Source: Oscillatoriales cyanobacterium Centralia_MAG_596 (lineage in GTDB: Bacteria > Cyanobacteriota > Cyanobacteriia > Leptolyngbyales > Leptolyngbyaceae). From it: 33,154 nt of DNA. The position numbers were made by a program, and so were the translations under genes. The notes beneath the pieces were generated by a model. It was not told the origin of the DNA, ran no database searches, and saw only the letters and a list, made by a program, of their open reading frames with translations. The stretch spans positions 1 to 33,154 of the forward strand of contig JAJPKC010000568.1 of the NCBI GenBank assembly GCA_021323955.1. The letters run 5' to 3'. Below are positions 7,565 through 17,340 of the stretch, one piece after another; within the stretch, counting starts at the first letter, position 1; each line of letters opens with the position of its first letter.

Positions 7565-8404
7565 ATGCCTATCCCACTCCTTGAAATCACGCCTAAAACT
7601 CGAAATCAACGGGTTGAAGGATACGATATTCCCGACGAGGATGATGCCCCTATTTATCGGTTAACCAGCTCAACATCTGATACAGGTGTTGCTGAAATTA
7701 TCTGGGCTGCCTATCGTCAGATTTTTAGTGAACATTTAATTCTTGAGCGCTACCGCCAACCCGCCCTGGAATCGCAATTGAGAAATCGCGTTATTTCTGT
7801 ACAGGAGTTTGTGCGGGCGTTAGGGAAAACGGATGTTTATCGGGAGTTAGTCGCAGACACAAACTCCAACTATCGGCTAGTTGACATTACCTTTAAGCGG
7901 TTTTTGGGAAGAGCCTCTTACGGCAAAGACGAACAGATTGCCTGGTCAATTGTGATCGCAACGCGTGGTCTGCACGGCTTCATTGATGCTGTTGTTGATA
8001 GTGATGAGTATCGTCAAAACTTTGGCGAATACACGGTTCCTTACCAACGCCGTCGGCTAGAAGGCCGCCCCTTTAATCTGGTAACTCCTCGTTACGACGA
8101 TTATTGGCGTGGTCGCCTGGTCACGCTCGACCTGGCCAGTCGCTCTTACTATCAGGTTCGCACCTACAGCTCGGGTTCGTTAGATCGAAAGATCATCCGT
8201 CAGGCCATTCCCATGAGCTTCTTGACAATGGCTCAAAACCTCATTCCAGCGCAGCAGGAAACCCAGCGCCATGTCGCGCGGGCTACTTCCAGCGCGATTA
8301 AAGTTCCTGACAGCACGCGCAACTTTACGGTACCGCGCCCGACGGTTAAACCCACTGAGGCTGCACTGCCCTACCGTTACATTCCTACCAATCCCAAAGT
8401 GTAG
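7565..8404 (+). CDS. cpcG1: Phycobilisome rod-core linker CpcG, first copy
   Basis: Rod-core linker that anchors a phycocyanin rod to the allophycocyanin core. The PBS linker domain (Pfam 00427) covers about residues 15-160: [52 protein letters not shown] and the EYTVPYQRRR end are family landmarks. The opening MPIPLLEITPKTRNQRVEGY is the standard CpcG N-terminus. At 279 aa it is the longest of the three copies, with a polar C-terminal tail ending PYRYIPTNPKV. There is no hydrophobic C-terminal segment, so it is not a thylakoid-anchored CpcL form. The ribosome site is weak. Numbering G1-G3 follows gene order only. Confidence 0.93.
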   Translation: MPIPLLEITPKTRNQRVEGYDIPDEDDAPIYRLTSSTSDTGVAEIIWAAYRQIFSEHLILERYRQPALESQLRNRVISVQEFVRALGKTDVYRELVADTNSNYRLVDITFKRFLGRASYGKDEQIAWSIVIATRGLHGFIDAVVDSDEYRQNFGEYTVPYQRRRLEGRPFNLVTPRYDDYWRGRLVTLDLASRSYYQVRTYSSGSLDRKIIRQAIPMSFLTMAQNLIPAQQETQRHVARATSSAIKVPDSTRNFTVPRPTVKPTEAALPYRYIPTNPKV

Positions 8405-8466
8405 GTTTTTCGGATTGAACTCGGAAACGAGATTGAGCATCCAACATTCCGCTAGAGGTTTTTCCT

Positions 8467-9210
8467 ATGTCAATTCCTTTACTTGAATACAAACCCTCTT
8501 CTCAAAACCAACGTGTGGCTGGTTTTGAAGTGCCCAATGAAGATACGCCTCGGCTATACCAGCTAGAAAATGCAACGTCCGATGGCGAATTCCAAAATTT
8601 AGTCTGGGCTGCCTACCGCCAAATTTTTAGTGAGCACGAAACGCTGCAAAGCTATCGCCAGACTACGCTTGAAACCCAGCTCAAAAATCGATCGATTACG
8701 GTGAGAGATTTTGTGCGCGGTCTGGCAAAATCAGCCGTCTTTAAACGGTTGGTTGTAGAAACAAATTCTAATTACCGTGTGGTCGAATTAACCCTCAAGC
8801 GTCTGTTAGGACGAGCACCTTACAACAAGGACGAAGAAATCGCCTGGTCAATTAAAATTGCAACGCAGGGATTCGATGGCTTTGTTGATGCCTTAGTTGA
8901 TAGTGAAGAATATCGTCGTAACTTTGGCGAAAATATTGTTCCCTATCAACGTCGTCGGTATAAAGACCGTCCATTCAACCTGGTTACACCTCGCTATGGC
9001 AACTACTGGCGCGATAAGTTGGAAACAGAACGCTACAAGTGGGGCGATATTCGCAATTTCCTGGATCTGGCTCGTTCTATGAAAATTACGCCGGTACAGT
9101 CGGTCAGAGTTCAAACAGACAATATTCAGATCCCGGATACGAGCCAGACGCGATCGCCTCAAAACGTTCCCGTTTCGATCAACACACCCGCTGGTTTTCC
9201 ACTGCTTTAA
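8467..9210 (+). CDS. cpcG2: Phycobilisome rod-core linker CpcG, second copy
   Basis: Second rod-core linker, 247 aa, 62 bases after the first copy. It starts [20 protein letters not shown] and carries the same linker domain ([52 protein letters not shown]). It shares [12 protein letters not shown] with the first copy just after the domain, showing a close tandem duplication. The tail is shorter and ends TPAGFPLL, mildly apolar but far too short for a membrane anchor. AGAGG (about 8453-8457) lies upstream of the ATG. Multiple CpcG variants let rods attach at different core positions in other cyanobacteria; the division of labour here is not readable. Confidence 0.93.
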   Translation: MSIPLLEYKPSSQNQRVAGFEVPNEDTPRLYQLENATSDGEFQNLVWAAYRQIFSEHETLQSYRQTTLETQLKNRSITVRDFVRGLAKSAVFKRLVVETNSNYRVVELTLKRLLGRAPYNKDEEIAWSIKIATQGFDGFVDALVDSEEYRRNFGENIVPYQRRRYKDRPFNLVTPRYGNYWRDKLETERYKWGDIRNFLDLARSMKITPVQSVRVQTDNIQIPDTSQTRSPQNVPVSINTPAGFPLL

Positions 9211-9435
9211 AGACAGACGGTTCTGACCGTTGCGATCGCCATGGCAACGTCATCAAGATCAAAAAATCTTGTGGGATTGCCGACAGGACGCGAGATAATG
9301 AGCGGATAGGGGTTTGAGTTTTAGACACTTGAATTTTTAGATAGCTGACTATTGAACCGTCTGAAAACCAGGTAACTGGGACTCAACCTTAAAGCATTGG
9401 TTCACTTTGTAACTTATTAAATAGGGAGACCCTGC

Positions 9436-10191
9436 ATGGCATTGCCGTTGCTTGAATATAAACCGAGTTCTCAAAACCAGCGCGTCCGTAGCTTCGGTGT
9501 CGCTGATTTAAATGAAAACACCCCCTATATCTACCGGACAGAAGACGTGAGTTCGCCCAGCGAGATGCAGGCGCTAGTTCGGGAAGCCTACCGCCAGGTC
9601 TTTAATGAACAGCTGCTGCTCCGATTTAACCGTCAAGTGACGCTTGAAACACGACTGGCAAATGGCTCTATCACTGTCCGTGATTTCATTCGGGAGTTAG
9701 CCAAATCAGAACGCTTCTACACGCTGGTAGTTTCAGTTAATGATAACTATCGATTGGTTGAAGTGGTGTTGAAGCGCCTGTTGGGACGTGAACCCTACAA
9801 CCAGGACGAAAAAATTGCCTGGTCAATCAAGATCGGGACGCTAGGGTTCCACGGTTTTGTCGACGCGATCGTGGATAGCGAAGAGTACACTCAAAACTTT
9901 GGCGATACGATTGTGCCGTATCAGCGGAAGCGGATGCAGGAACGACCGTTTACATTCCTGCCCCGGTACGGTGAAGACTATCGCGAAATTGCTGGCACGG
10001 CCAAGACCGACTGGCGCATCACGCTGGAGAATTTCTACAGTGCCAAGTCGAAAGCGCGTCGTTTGCCAGAAGGTGATCCACGTCGCTTTGTTGCAATTGC
10101 AGCAGCGATCGCGCCCAAAGGCAACTATGCTCAACGCCTTGACACGGCTAGCCTTGATTACCTGAGCAAAGTACCAACACGTAGACGGTAA
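9436..10191 (+). CDS. cpcG3: Phycobilisome rod-core linker CpcG, third copy
   Basis: Third rod-core linker, 251 aa. The N-terminus [20 protein letters not shown] is almost identical to copy two, but the body is more divergent ([50 protein letters not shown]). The C-terminus is basic (LSKVPTRRR) and has no hydrophobic anchor. It is separated from copy two by 225 bases without a gene, the longest gap in the operon, and has a strong AGGGAG shortly before its ATG. It could therefore be translated, or even transcribed, independently of the first two. It is the last gene of the operon. Confidence 0.93.
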   Translation: MALPLLEYKPSSQNQRVRSFGVADLNENTPYIYRTEDVSSPSEMQALVREAYRQVFNEQLLLRFNRQVTLETRLANGSITVRDFIRELAKSERFYTLVVSVNDNYRLVEVVLKRLLGREPYNQDEKIAWSIKIGTLGFHGFVDAIVDSEEYTQNFGDTIVPYQRKRMQERPFTFLPRYGEDYREIAGTAKTDWRITLENFYSAKSKARRLPEGDPRRFVAIAAAIAPKGNYAQRLDTASLDYLSKVPTRRR

Positions 10192-10249
10192 TTTTGGACG
10201 CGAGAAAGGCTGTATTCATCCATTTAAGCGTCAATCAGTAGCGCTTTTT

Positions 10250-10332
10250 GCTGGGTCTGGTTTCTGTTGATAAAGCGATTAGTGGAGACTGCTGTGTGTC
10301 TACTGATGCTACCAACAGTGAGCAGACCCAGC
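10250..10332. repeat. 83-bp interrupted palindrome after the cpc operon
   Basis: GCTGGGTCTG (10250-10259) is the exact inverse of CAGACCCAGC (10323-10332). Inside it, four bases further in on each side, CTGTTG (10264-10269) pairs with CAACAG (10313-10318). Further in, AGAC and GTCT can pair around TGCTGTGT. The whole can fold as a long hairpin between convergent cpcG3 and the tocopherol cyclase gene. Neither end has a T-run, so it is not a simple terminator. It could be a small palindromic (MITE-like) repeat, an RNA-processing structure, or a bidirectional terminator of unusual type. Confidence 0.6.
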
Positions 10333-10401
10333 CTGCATATGGAGCCACTTGCCATGCCCTCCGCCTACGGCCCGGCGCGATCGAGTTCCAGCCCGATCGA
10401 T

Positions 10402-11986
<1,585 letters not shown>

Positions 11987-12134
11987 GGGCTAGGTGATAT
12001 CCGTTTCGAACTATTCTGCCATTTCTCAGCCCAACTGCAACCCGTATCTCTAAGGTGATCCTCTGCGCCAGACAATCGTCCGTCAGAATAATTACAGAAT
12101 GCGAATCAATGCTGGGGCTGAAACATCCCACGCC

Positions 12135-12632
12135 TCAGGGCTTTGATTTGATGTGCTGCTCAAACTCCTGCGGTAGCTGATGCATTTGAAAGTATTGATG
12201 AAATTTGTCAGTAACTTGTAACCAGTAGGAGCGCCCATCCGATTGTCGTCGTTTGCGGACAAAGCCAAGCTCGACCAGTTCCGGGACGTGCTGATATGCT
12301 CCAGATCCGCGTAGTTCGACCAGTTCCGTCTGCGAGATCGGGCCTTTGAGCGCGATCGCCGCCAGCGTCCGTAACGCGCCTAACCCTAAATCAGCAGGTA
12401 CCAGCGTTTGAACCAGGTGGTGAAACATCTCTCGGAGCTGTAGCGTATAGCCATTGGGCGTTTCTACGACTTCCAGCGCACTATCGCGATGGGCGTAATC
12501 TGCCATTAGTTCAATTAGACCTTCTTCAGCCGTTTCGCGATCACACGCCGCAAACTCAGCAATTTCGGCCACCGTCAACGGCTGCGCTTTCAAGTACAGA
12601 ATGGCTTCGATTTTACTGGCAAGGCGAGACAT
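12135..12632 (-). CDS. scpB: Segregation and condensation protein B (ScpB)
   Basis: Accessory subunit of the Smc-ScpA-ScpB condensin that organises and separates chromosomes. The 165 residues match the ScpB tandem winged-helix fold: LASKIEAILYLKAQPLTVAEIA at the N-terminus, GYTLQLREMFHHLVQ, then LGALRTLAAIALKGPISQTELVELRG and LVELGFVRKRR. The length is within the family range. No scpA is visible nearby. A short purine-rich stretch (GGAGAGG type on the minus strand) lies before the ATG, and a heptanucleotide repeat array begins about 17 bases upstream of the start codon, inside its likely leader. Confidence 0.9.
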   Translation of the reverse strand: MSRLASKIEAILYLKAQPLTVAEIAEFAACDRETAEEGLIELMADYAHRDSALEVVETPNGYTLQLREMFHHLVQTLVPADLGLGALRTLAAIALKGPISQTELVELRGSGAYQHVPELVELGFVRKRRQSDGRSYWLQVTDKFHQYFQMHQLPQEFEQHIKSKP

Positions 12633-12648
12633 GGGAGAGGAGAAAGGG

Positions 12649-12739
12649 AGGGATGAGGGCTAAGGGATGAAGGCTAAAGGCTAAAGGCTAAAGGATGAAG
12701 GCTAAGGGATGAGGGAGGAAGGCTAAGGGAGGAAGGCTA
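12649..12739. repeat. Heptanucleotide tandem repeat, 13 units
   Basis: Thirteen consecutive 7-base units in perfect register over 91 bases, all variants of A(A/G)GG(C/A)(T/G)(A/G): mainly AAGGCTA, with AGGGCTA, AGGGATG, AAGGATG and AGGGAGG. Two copies each of AGGGAGG-AAGGCTA alternate at the end. Short tandemly repeated heptamers (STRR) are well known in cyanobacterial intergenic DNA. It lies between the scpB start and the ABC ATPase stop, so it falls in the scpB leader on the minus strand. Confidence 0.92.
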
Positions 12740-12822
12740 AAAATTGGATGAGTTGCCTGATCGAATGAACTCTGTGTGAGGGGCATAGTCTGTTTTTGAT
12801 CCTGCACACTTTATCCTTAGCG

Positions 12823-13671
12823 TCAGTCTAAATTGCGCCCCGTCAATTCGACAAAAATGTCCTCTAAATTCGACGGTCTTACCATCATGCCGGTTTTATC
12901 GGGCTGGCGATCGAGGAAAGCGTTGGCATCATCAATGGTCGGGAAAAATTTGTAATCCCATCGGTCTTGCGTTTGTTGCATGACTAACCCTTCCCCGTGC
13001 TTTTGGCGAAACTCTTGCAGCGTGCCTAGTTCAATGAGTTTGCCCGCGTCCATAATACCAATCCGGTTACACAGGTACTCTACTTCATCCATATAGTGGG
13101 TGGTGAGCAGAATGGTCATGCCTTGCTTGTTCAAATCGCGAATGATCTCCCAGAGGCGGCGGCGCGTTTGCGGATCGAGTCCGACAGTCGGTTCATCCAG
13201 AAACAGAATATCTGGCTGGTGCAGTAGCGCCCGTGCAATCTGGAGACGGCGTTTCATACCGCCTGAGAGCGTTTTGGCGAGATCGTGCCGGCGATCGCTG
13301 AGTTCCACATACTCTAACCATCGATCGATATCGTGCTGCCGCTGGGGATTGGGAATGTGGTGCAACCGACCGTGAAACTCCATGTTTTCCCAGACCGTCA
13401 AATCACTATCGACGCTAATTTGCTGGAGCACAACGCCAATCCGCTGCTTGACCTGCGATCGTTGCCGGACGACATCGTACCCAGCGACCCGAATTTGACC
13501 ATTGGAAGGCTTCGTCAAGGTCGTCAACATGCGAATAGTGGTCGATTTGCCAGCCCCATTCGGGCCTAACAACCCAAACATCTCACCCGGCTGCAGCTCA
13601 AATGACAGGTCATCAACCACGGGGGCTTTGTCGAAAACTTTGTAGACATTCTGGAGAGATACAGCAGTCAT
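12823..13671 (-). CDS. ABC transporter ATP-binding protein (DrrA/CcmA type)
   Basis: Cytosolic ATPase subunit of an ABC exporter. In its 282 residues the Walker A is GPNGAGKST (36-44), the signature LSGGM (135-139), Walker B ILFLDEP (155-161) and the switch histidine H192 in TTHYMDE. The SGGMKRRLQIARALLHQP context, the GLDPQTRRRLWEII stretch and the C-terminal PSNLEDIFVELTGR are typical of daunorubicin-resistance-type (DrrA) exporters. No permease gene is adjacent on either side, so the partner is elsewhere and the substrate is unknown. ATG at 13671; a purine-rich stretch precedes it on the minus strand. Confidence 0.9.
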   Translation of the reverse strand: MTAVSLQNVYKVFDKAPVVDDLSFELQPGEMFGLLGPNGAGKSTTIRMLTTLTKPSNGQIRVAGYDVVRQRSQVKQRIGVVLQQISVDSDLTVWENMEFHGRLHHIPNPQRQHDIDRWLEYVELSDRRHDLAKTLSGGMKRRLQIARALLHQPDILFLDEPTVGLDPQTRRRLWEIIRDLNKQGMTILLTTHYMDEVEYLCNRIGIMDAGKLIELGTLQEFRQKHGEGLVMQQTQDRWDYKFFPTIDDANAFLDRQPDKTGMMVRPSNLEDIFVELTGRNLD

Positions 13672-13812
13672 GAGAGCGCCAGGAGAGTGAAGGGGTTTGA
13701 GGTTTGAGCATTAAAGCTCAATTTTAAGGCTGTCACCACAACTGATGATCCAGCAGTTCACCTGTGTCAACAGTAACGCCGAAGCAAGCCAGCATTTTCA
13801 GCCTTTGCCAGA

Positions 13813-14574
13813 TCACTTTCGGTGGGTGGAAGCTGAGGTCAATTCACGCTGGCCCGGTTTGGCGGTAGCACGATAGCGGCGCTGCCAGATTTCTAAGCTT
13901 AAAATGCACGCCACTAACCAGGCAACGCCCGCGGCATAGCCAGCGACAATATCAGTCGGCCAGTGAACGCCCAGGTAGAGGCGACTAAATCCGATCGCGC
14001 AGACCAGTACGATCGTTGCGGCCGCAACAACGCTGCGCCAGCGCTCAAAATGCCTGGCCAACAGATAGCCAATGATGCCAAAAACCACAACGGACATCAT
14101 CGCATGGCCACTGGGAAAACTGTAAAAGTCAACGGTCACTGTCCGCTGCCACAGTTCTGGACGCGAACGCGCAAAGAGCGCTTTCAGGATTGAATTCAAA
14201 CACAAGGCTCCCAGTGCCGCGATCGCCAGGGTTGCCGTTTCAGCTCGGCGCTGTCGCCACAGTAGAAATACAGCCAGCACAAGACTAGCCACCAGCAGCA
14301 CCGATGGGCTACCGATGTCGGTGATCACCAGCATGATGCGATCGAGCACGGGCGTGTGCCACTGGCGAAGCGTGAGCAAAACATGCGTATCGATCGACTG
14401 AGTTTCCTGCTCTAGAACCTCTTCTGCAATTTCATAAAAGCCCCATAGCGCAAAGCCAGCAATCAACAGCCCAATAAACCGAACCGTTGTGATTAAAGGA
14501 AGAACTCGTGGGCCAACCCGCTCTCGCCAAATTTGCAGAATGCTTCGACTTAGCTCATACATGGGGGACTTCAA
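13813..14574 (-). CDS. PAP2-family membrane phosphatase
   Basis: Integral membrane phosphatase of the phosphatidic acid phosphatase type 2 superfamily, which acts on lipid phosphates or undecaprenyl pyrophosphate. All three catalytic motifs are present in the 253 residues: K131-x6-R138-P139 (KALFARSRP), P154-S-G-H157 (FPSGH), and S197-R-x5-H204-x3-D208 (SRLYLGVHWPTD). About six hydrophobic helices are visible, the first at roughly 30-47. The substrate cannot be told. The ATG at 14574 gives a basic cytosolic N-terminus before the first helix; MYELSR at residue 5 is an alternative start. Confidence 0.88.
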   Translation of the reverse strand: MKSPMYELSRSILQIWRERVGPRVLPLITTVRFIGLLIAGFALWGFYEIAEEVLEQETQSIDTHVLLTLRQWHTPVLDRIMLVITDIGSPSVLLVASLVLAVFLLWRQRRAETATLAIAALGALCLNSILKALFARSRPELWQRTVTVDFYSFPSGHAMMSVVVFGIIGYLLARHFERWRSVVAAATIVLVCAIGFSRLYLGVHWPTDIVAGYAAGVAWLVACILSLEIWQRRYRATAKPGQRELTSASTHRK

Positions 14575-14736
14575 CGTAGCTTTAAGGTGCGACAGAGACT
14601 TGCTACTAGTCTAACCAGGGGAAACGCCAAGAGGTCTGGAAATCAGCGGATTGAGCAAACAATTTCCAGGGTGAGTGCGCTTAATTGCCCCAGGAGGGTT
14701 AGCTTGAGGTTGATGCTTGAGCTCTTATCGCCGCCG

Positions 14737-14970
14737 CTAGGGTAACTTTTCCCATGCTTCTGTGACAATCTCGCTCAGCCAGCGCCGTTGTTTCTGGTCC
14801 AGCAGCGCGTCATCAGCGAGAACCTCGGCAATCAAGTCATCAAGCGATTGACCACTCGCACGGGCCGCTTTAACGACACCAACGATCGCCGCGGCCACCA
14901 GTTCCTCATCGACAAATTCCGATCGAGGTGCATCAACTTCTGGGTGTATCGCTGGAATAGGATAGTTCAT
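14737..14970 (-). CDS. Small conserved hypothetical protein, 77 aa
   Basis: Acidic, helical, soluble protein, MNYPIPAIHPEVD to the end WLSEIVTEAWEKLP. The middle (VDEELVAAAIVGVVKAARASGQSLDDLIAEVLADDALLD, cited in part) predicts two helices. I recognise the type as a short cyanobacterial protein without assigned function. The start at 14970 is preferred; the open frame continues 24 residues upstream to 15042, but that extension (LNKLYKSLINCQGY) is compositionally unlike the rest. Divergent from the carotenoid-cyclase homologue, with 156 bases between them that hold both promoters. Confidence 0.65.
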   Translation of the reverse strand: MNYPIPAIHPEVDAPRSEFVDEELVAAAIVGVVKAARASGQSLDDLIAEVLADDALLDQKQRRWLSEIVTEAWEKLP

Positions 14971-15126
14971 GGTAAGTTCAATCGCTACAAAAACGCGGTA
15001 GCCCTGGCAATTTATGAGAGACTTGTAAAGTTTATTAAGCAAGTGCTGTGCTGCGTAGTCTAGCGCACTTTCGCTGCAATTCTCCCCCGCCTTTTTTAGT
15101 AATTTATTGAAGTTTGGCTCCCCTAA

Positions 15127-17280
15127 ATGAAGGAAGTTCTTTACATCGAAGTCCCCACACCGGACGTAGAATCCGTCAAACTCTGGTTACAGCAGGAGTT
15201 TGAGCCTGAATTAGGGGCAAAAATTATCACCCGCAGTGGCATCCGCCTCACCCTTTCCACTCCTACACGTCAGGAATCCCTCATTTCTGGCATTCCAGCA
15301 AAATCTGCCGGTGAAGTGGCAATTTTTGTCTGGTCGCTACAGCGAACGACCTATCTTAAGGCATTTCGCTGGACAGAAACGCCGATCGCCCAGGAAACAC
15401 GATTGTTATCGGCGCTCACGCAGGGATTGCGCGATCGATTCCCCAATGTTTACCCTGAACCCGGCGCGATCGACCTGTCGCAGCAGTCAATCTTTGATGC
15501 GTTAGCGACGCAGTATCCGCTCACCGTCAAATATTTTCAGAAAATGCCGAACGGTGAAGCTGATCTAACGCGCGTGTACTGGTGGGAGCAGCGCTGGCGG
15601 GAAGGGGTTCGCAATCCGCAGCAGCCAAAGCAGGTGATATTTGCAGGCTACCCCGGTGATAGAACGGCACAAGATCAGGCGGCGGGAACTGAAAGCCACC
15701 CCACCGCAGAGCAACCGCACACACCGCACGCCTCAGTCCCGTACGATTTGATCTACATTGGCGGCGCACTGGGCGTGATCCATGCCGCGATGATGGCGCA
15801 ATTGGGCTACCGAGTGCTGCTGGTGGAACGGTTGCCGTTCGGCAGGATGAACCGCGAGTGGAACATTTCACGCAGTGAGTTCCAGAGTTTGATTGATTTG
15901 GGGTTGTTCACGCTAGCGGAGTTTGAGAGCGTCATTGCGAGAGAGTATGAGGATGGTTTTCACAAGTTCTTTGACGCGAACAATCCGCCTCAGGCCAAAG
16001 CACCTGTTCTGCATACGCCGACGGTGCTGAACGTGGGTCTGGATGCCGAAAAACTCCTGCAGCTCTGTGGCGCGAAACTGAGGGCCTTTGGTGGCGAAAT
16101 CTGCGATGAAACGGAGTTTGTGCGGGCCGACATTGATCGCGATCGCGTCACTGTGACGTTGACCCATCTGCCAACCGGACACTTGCGGTCTGTCCATGGA
16201 CGGCTGCTGGTTGATGCCATGGGTACAGCGTCACCGATCGCCTGGCAGTTGAATGGTGGACGGGCGTTTGACAGCGTTTGCCCAACGGTCGGCGCGGTGA
16301 TTGCCAGTGGCTTTGAGCCGGGTGTCTGGGATGCCCGCTACGGCGATGTGCTCAACAGCCACGGCGATATCTCACGGGGACGGCAGCTTATTTGGGAGCT
16401 CTTTCCGGCAGAAGGTGAAGAATTGACCTTCTACCTGTTCCACTACCATCAGGTGCACCCCGACAATCCTGGTTCACTGCTGGAGATGTACGAAGACTTT
16501 TTCACGATCTTGCCAGAGTACCGTCGGTGTGACATGGACAAACTGGTTTGGAAGAAGCCAACGTTTGGCTACATTCCGGGGCACTTCACGACTGGACGAC
16601 GCGATCGCCAGGTGGCCTTTGATCGGTTAATTGCGCTTGGCGATGCCGCATCCCTGCAGTCTCCGCTCATTTTTACCGGGTTTGGTTCACTGGTGCGAAA
16701 CCTGCCACGGCTCACCCACCTGCTGGACACTGCTCTTAAGCATGATTTACTGCGCGCTGAGCATCTCAACCAAATTCGCGCCTATCAGAGTAATGTCGCT
16801 GTTACCTGGCTGTTCTCCAAAGGCATGATGGTGCCAACGGGCCGGAATTTGCCGCCGGAACGAATCAACGCCATGCTCAATACCTTTTTTGGCATTCTGG
16901 CCGATCAACCATCGGCGATCGCCGATGACTTTATTAAAGATCGGGTGGACTGGTTGACATTCAATCGGATGGCACTCACGGCCGCCTGGAAGAATCCAGC
17001 ACTGCTGCTGTGGATCTGGGATATGGCTGGGCCTGTCGATCTGGGGCGCTGGTTAGGCAGCTACATTGACTTTACGATCAGCGCATTCATCAGCAGTTTG
17101 ATCAGTAGCTGGTTCCCCGCCCTGCTGCGTCAGATCCAACCCTGGATCGAACCACGGTTTCCACGCTTGTGGCTATGGCTGTTGGCGCAGAGCTACAGCA
17201 TTACCGATGGCGTTGGACGACCACAACCCCAGAGAGCAACTGCTGCCGCTCTAGAGAAGCAAACCCACGCACCGATATAG
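15127..17280 (+). CDS. cruA: CruA/CruP-family FAD-dependent lycopene cyclase homologue
   Basis: Flavoprotein of the CruA/CruP group; CruA cyclises the ends of lycopene to beta-rings in carotenoid synthesis. The 717 residues have a cyanobacterial N-terminal extension (1-190), a dinucleotide-binding fold at about 206-234 (YDLIYIGGALG, then VLLVER), the diagnostic MNREWNISRSEFQSL (241-255) and a C-terminal FAD motif LIALGDAASL at 501-510. The region 171-204 is a variable low-complexity link. The long N-terminal extension favours CruA over CruP, but I cannot separate the paralogues with certainty, and some cyanobacteria carry both. C-terminal residues ~605-690 contain several apolar stretches (LLLWIWDMAG, FTISAFISSLISSWF) that may associate with membrane. 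Confidence 0.75.
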   Translation: MKEVLYIEVPTPDVESVKLWLQQEFEPELGAKIITRSGIRLTLSTPTRQESLISGIPAKSAGEVAIFVWSLQRTTYLKAFRWTETPIAQETRLLSALTQGLRDRFPNVYPEPGAIDLSQQSIFDALATQYPLTVKYFQKMPNGEADLTRVYWWEQRWREGVRNPQQPKQVIFAGYPGDRTAQDQAAGTESHPTAEQPHTPHASVPYDLIYIGGALGVIHAAMMAQLGYRVLLVERLPFGRMNREWNISRSEFQSLIDLGLFTLAEFESVIAREYEDGFHKFFDANNPPQAKAPVLHTPTVLNVGLDAEKLLQLCGAKLRAFGGEICDETEFVRADIDRDRVTVTLTHLPTGHLRSVHGRLLVDAMGTASPIAWQLNGGRAFDSVCPTVGAVIASGFEPGVWDARYGDVLNSHGDISRGRQLIWELFPAEGEELTFYLFHYHQVHPDNPGSLLEMYEDFFTILPEYRRCDMDKLVWKKPTFGYIPGHFTTGRRDRQVAFDRLIALGDAASLQSPLIFTGFGSLVRNLPRLTHLLDTALKHDLLRAEHLNQIRAYQSNVAVTWLFSKGMMVPTGRNLPPERINAMLNTFFGILADQPSAIADDFIKDRVDWLTFNRMALTAAWKNPALLLWIWDMAGPVDLGRWLGSYIDFTISAFISSLISSWFPALLRQIQPWIEPRFPRLWLWLLAQSYSITDGVGRPQPQRATAAALEKQTHAPI

Positions 17281-17340
17281 ATGGGCACCAAGATCCACTG
17301 GCCAGGTACAGACCGGGTAGGGCGCTCAGTGCTGTTGGGT

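Noticed and set aside
12649-12739. CRISPR array
   Set aside because: Seven-base units without spacers; a simple tandem heptamer repeat.
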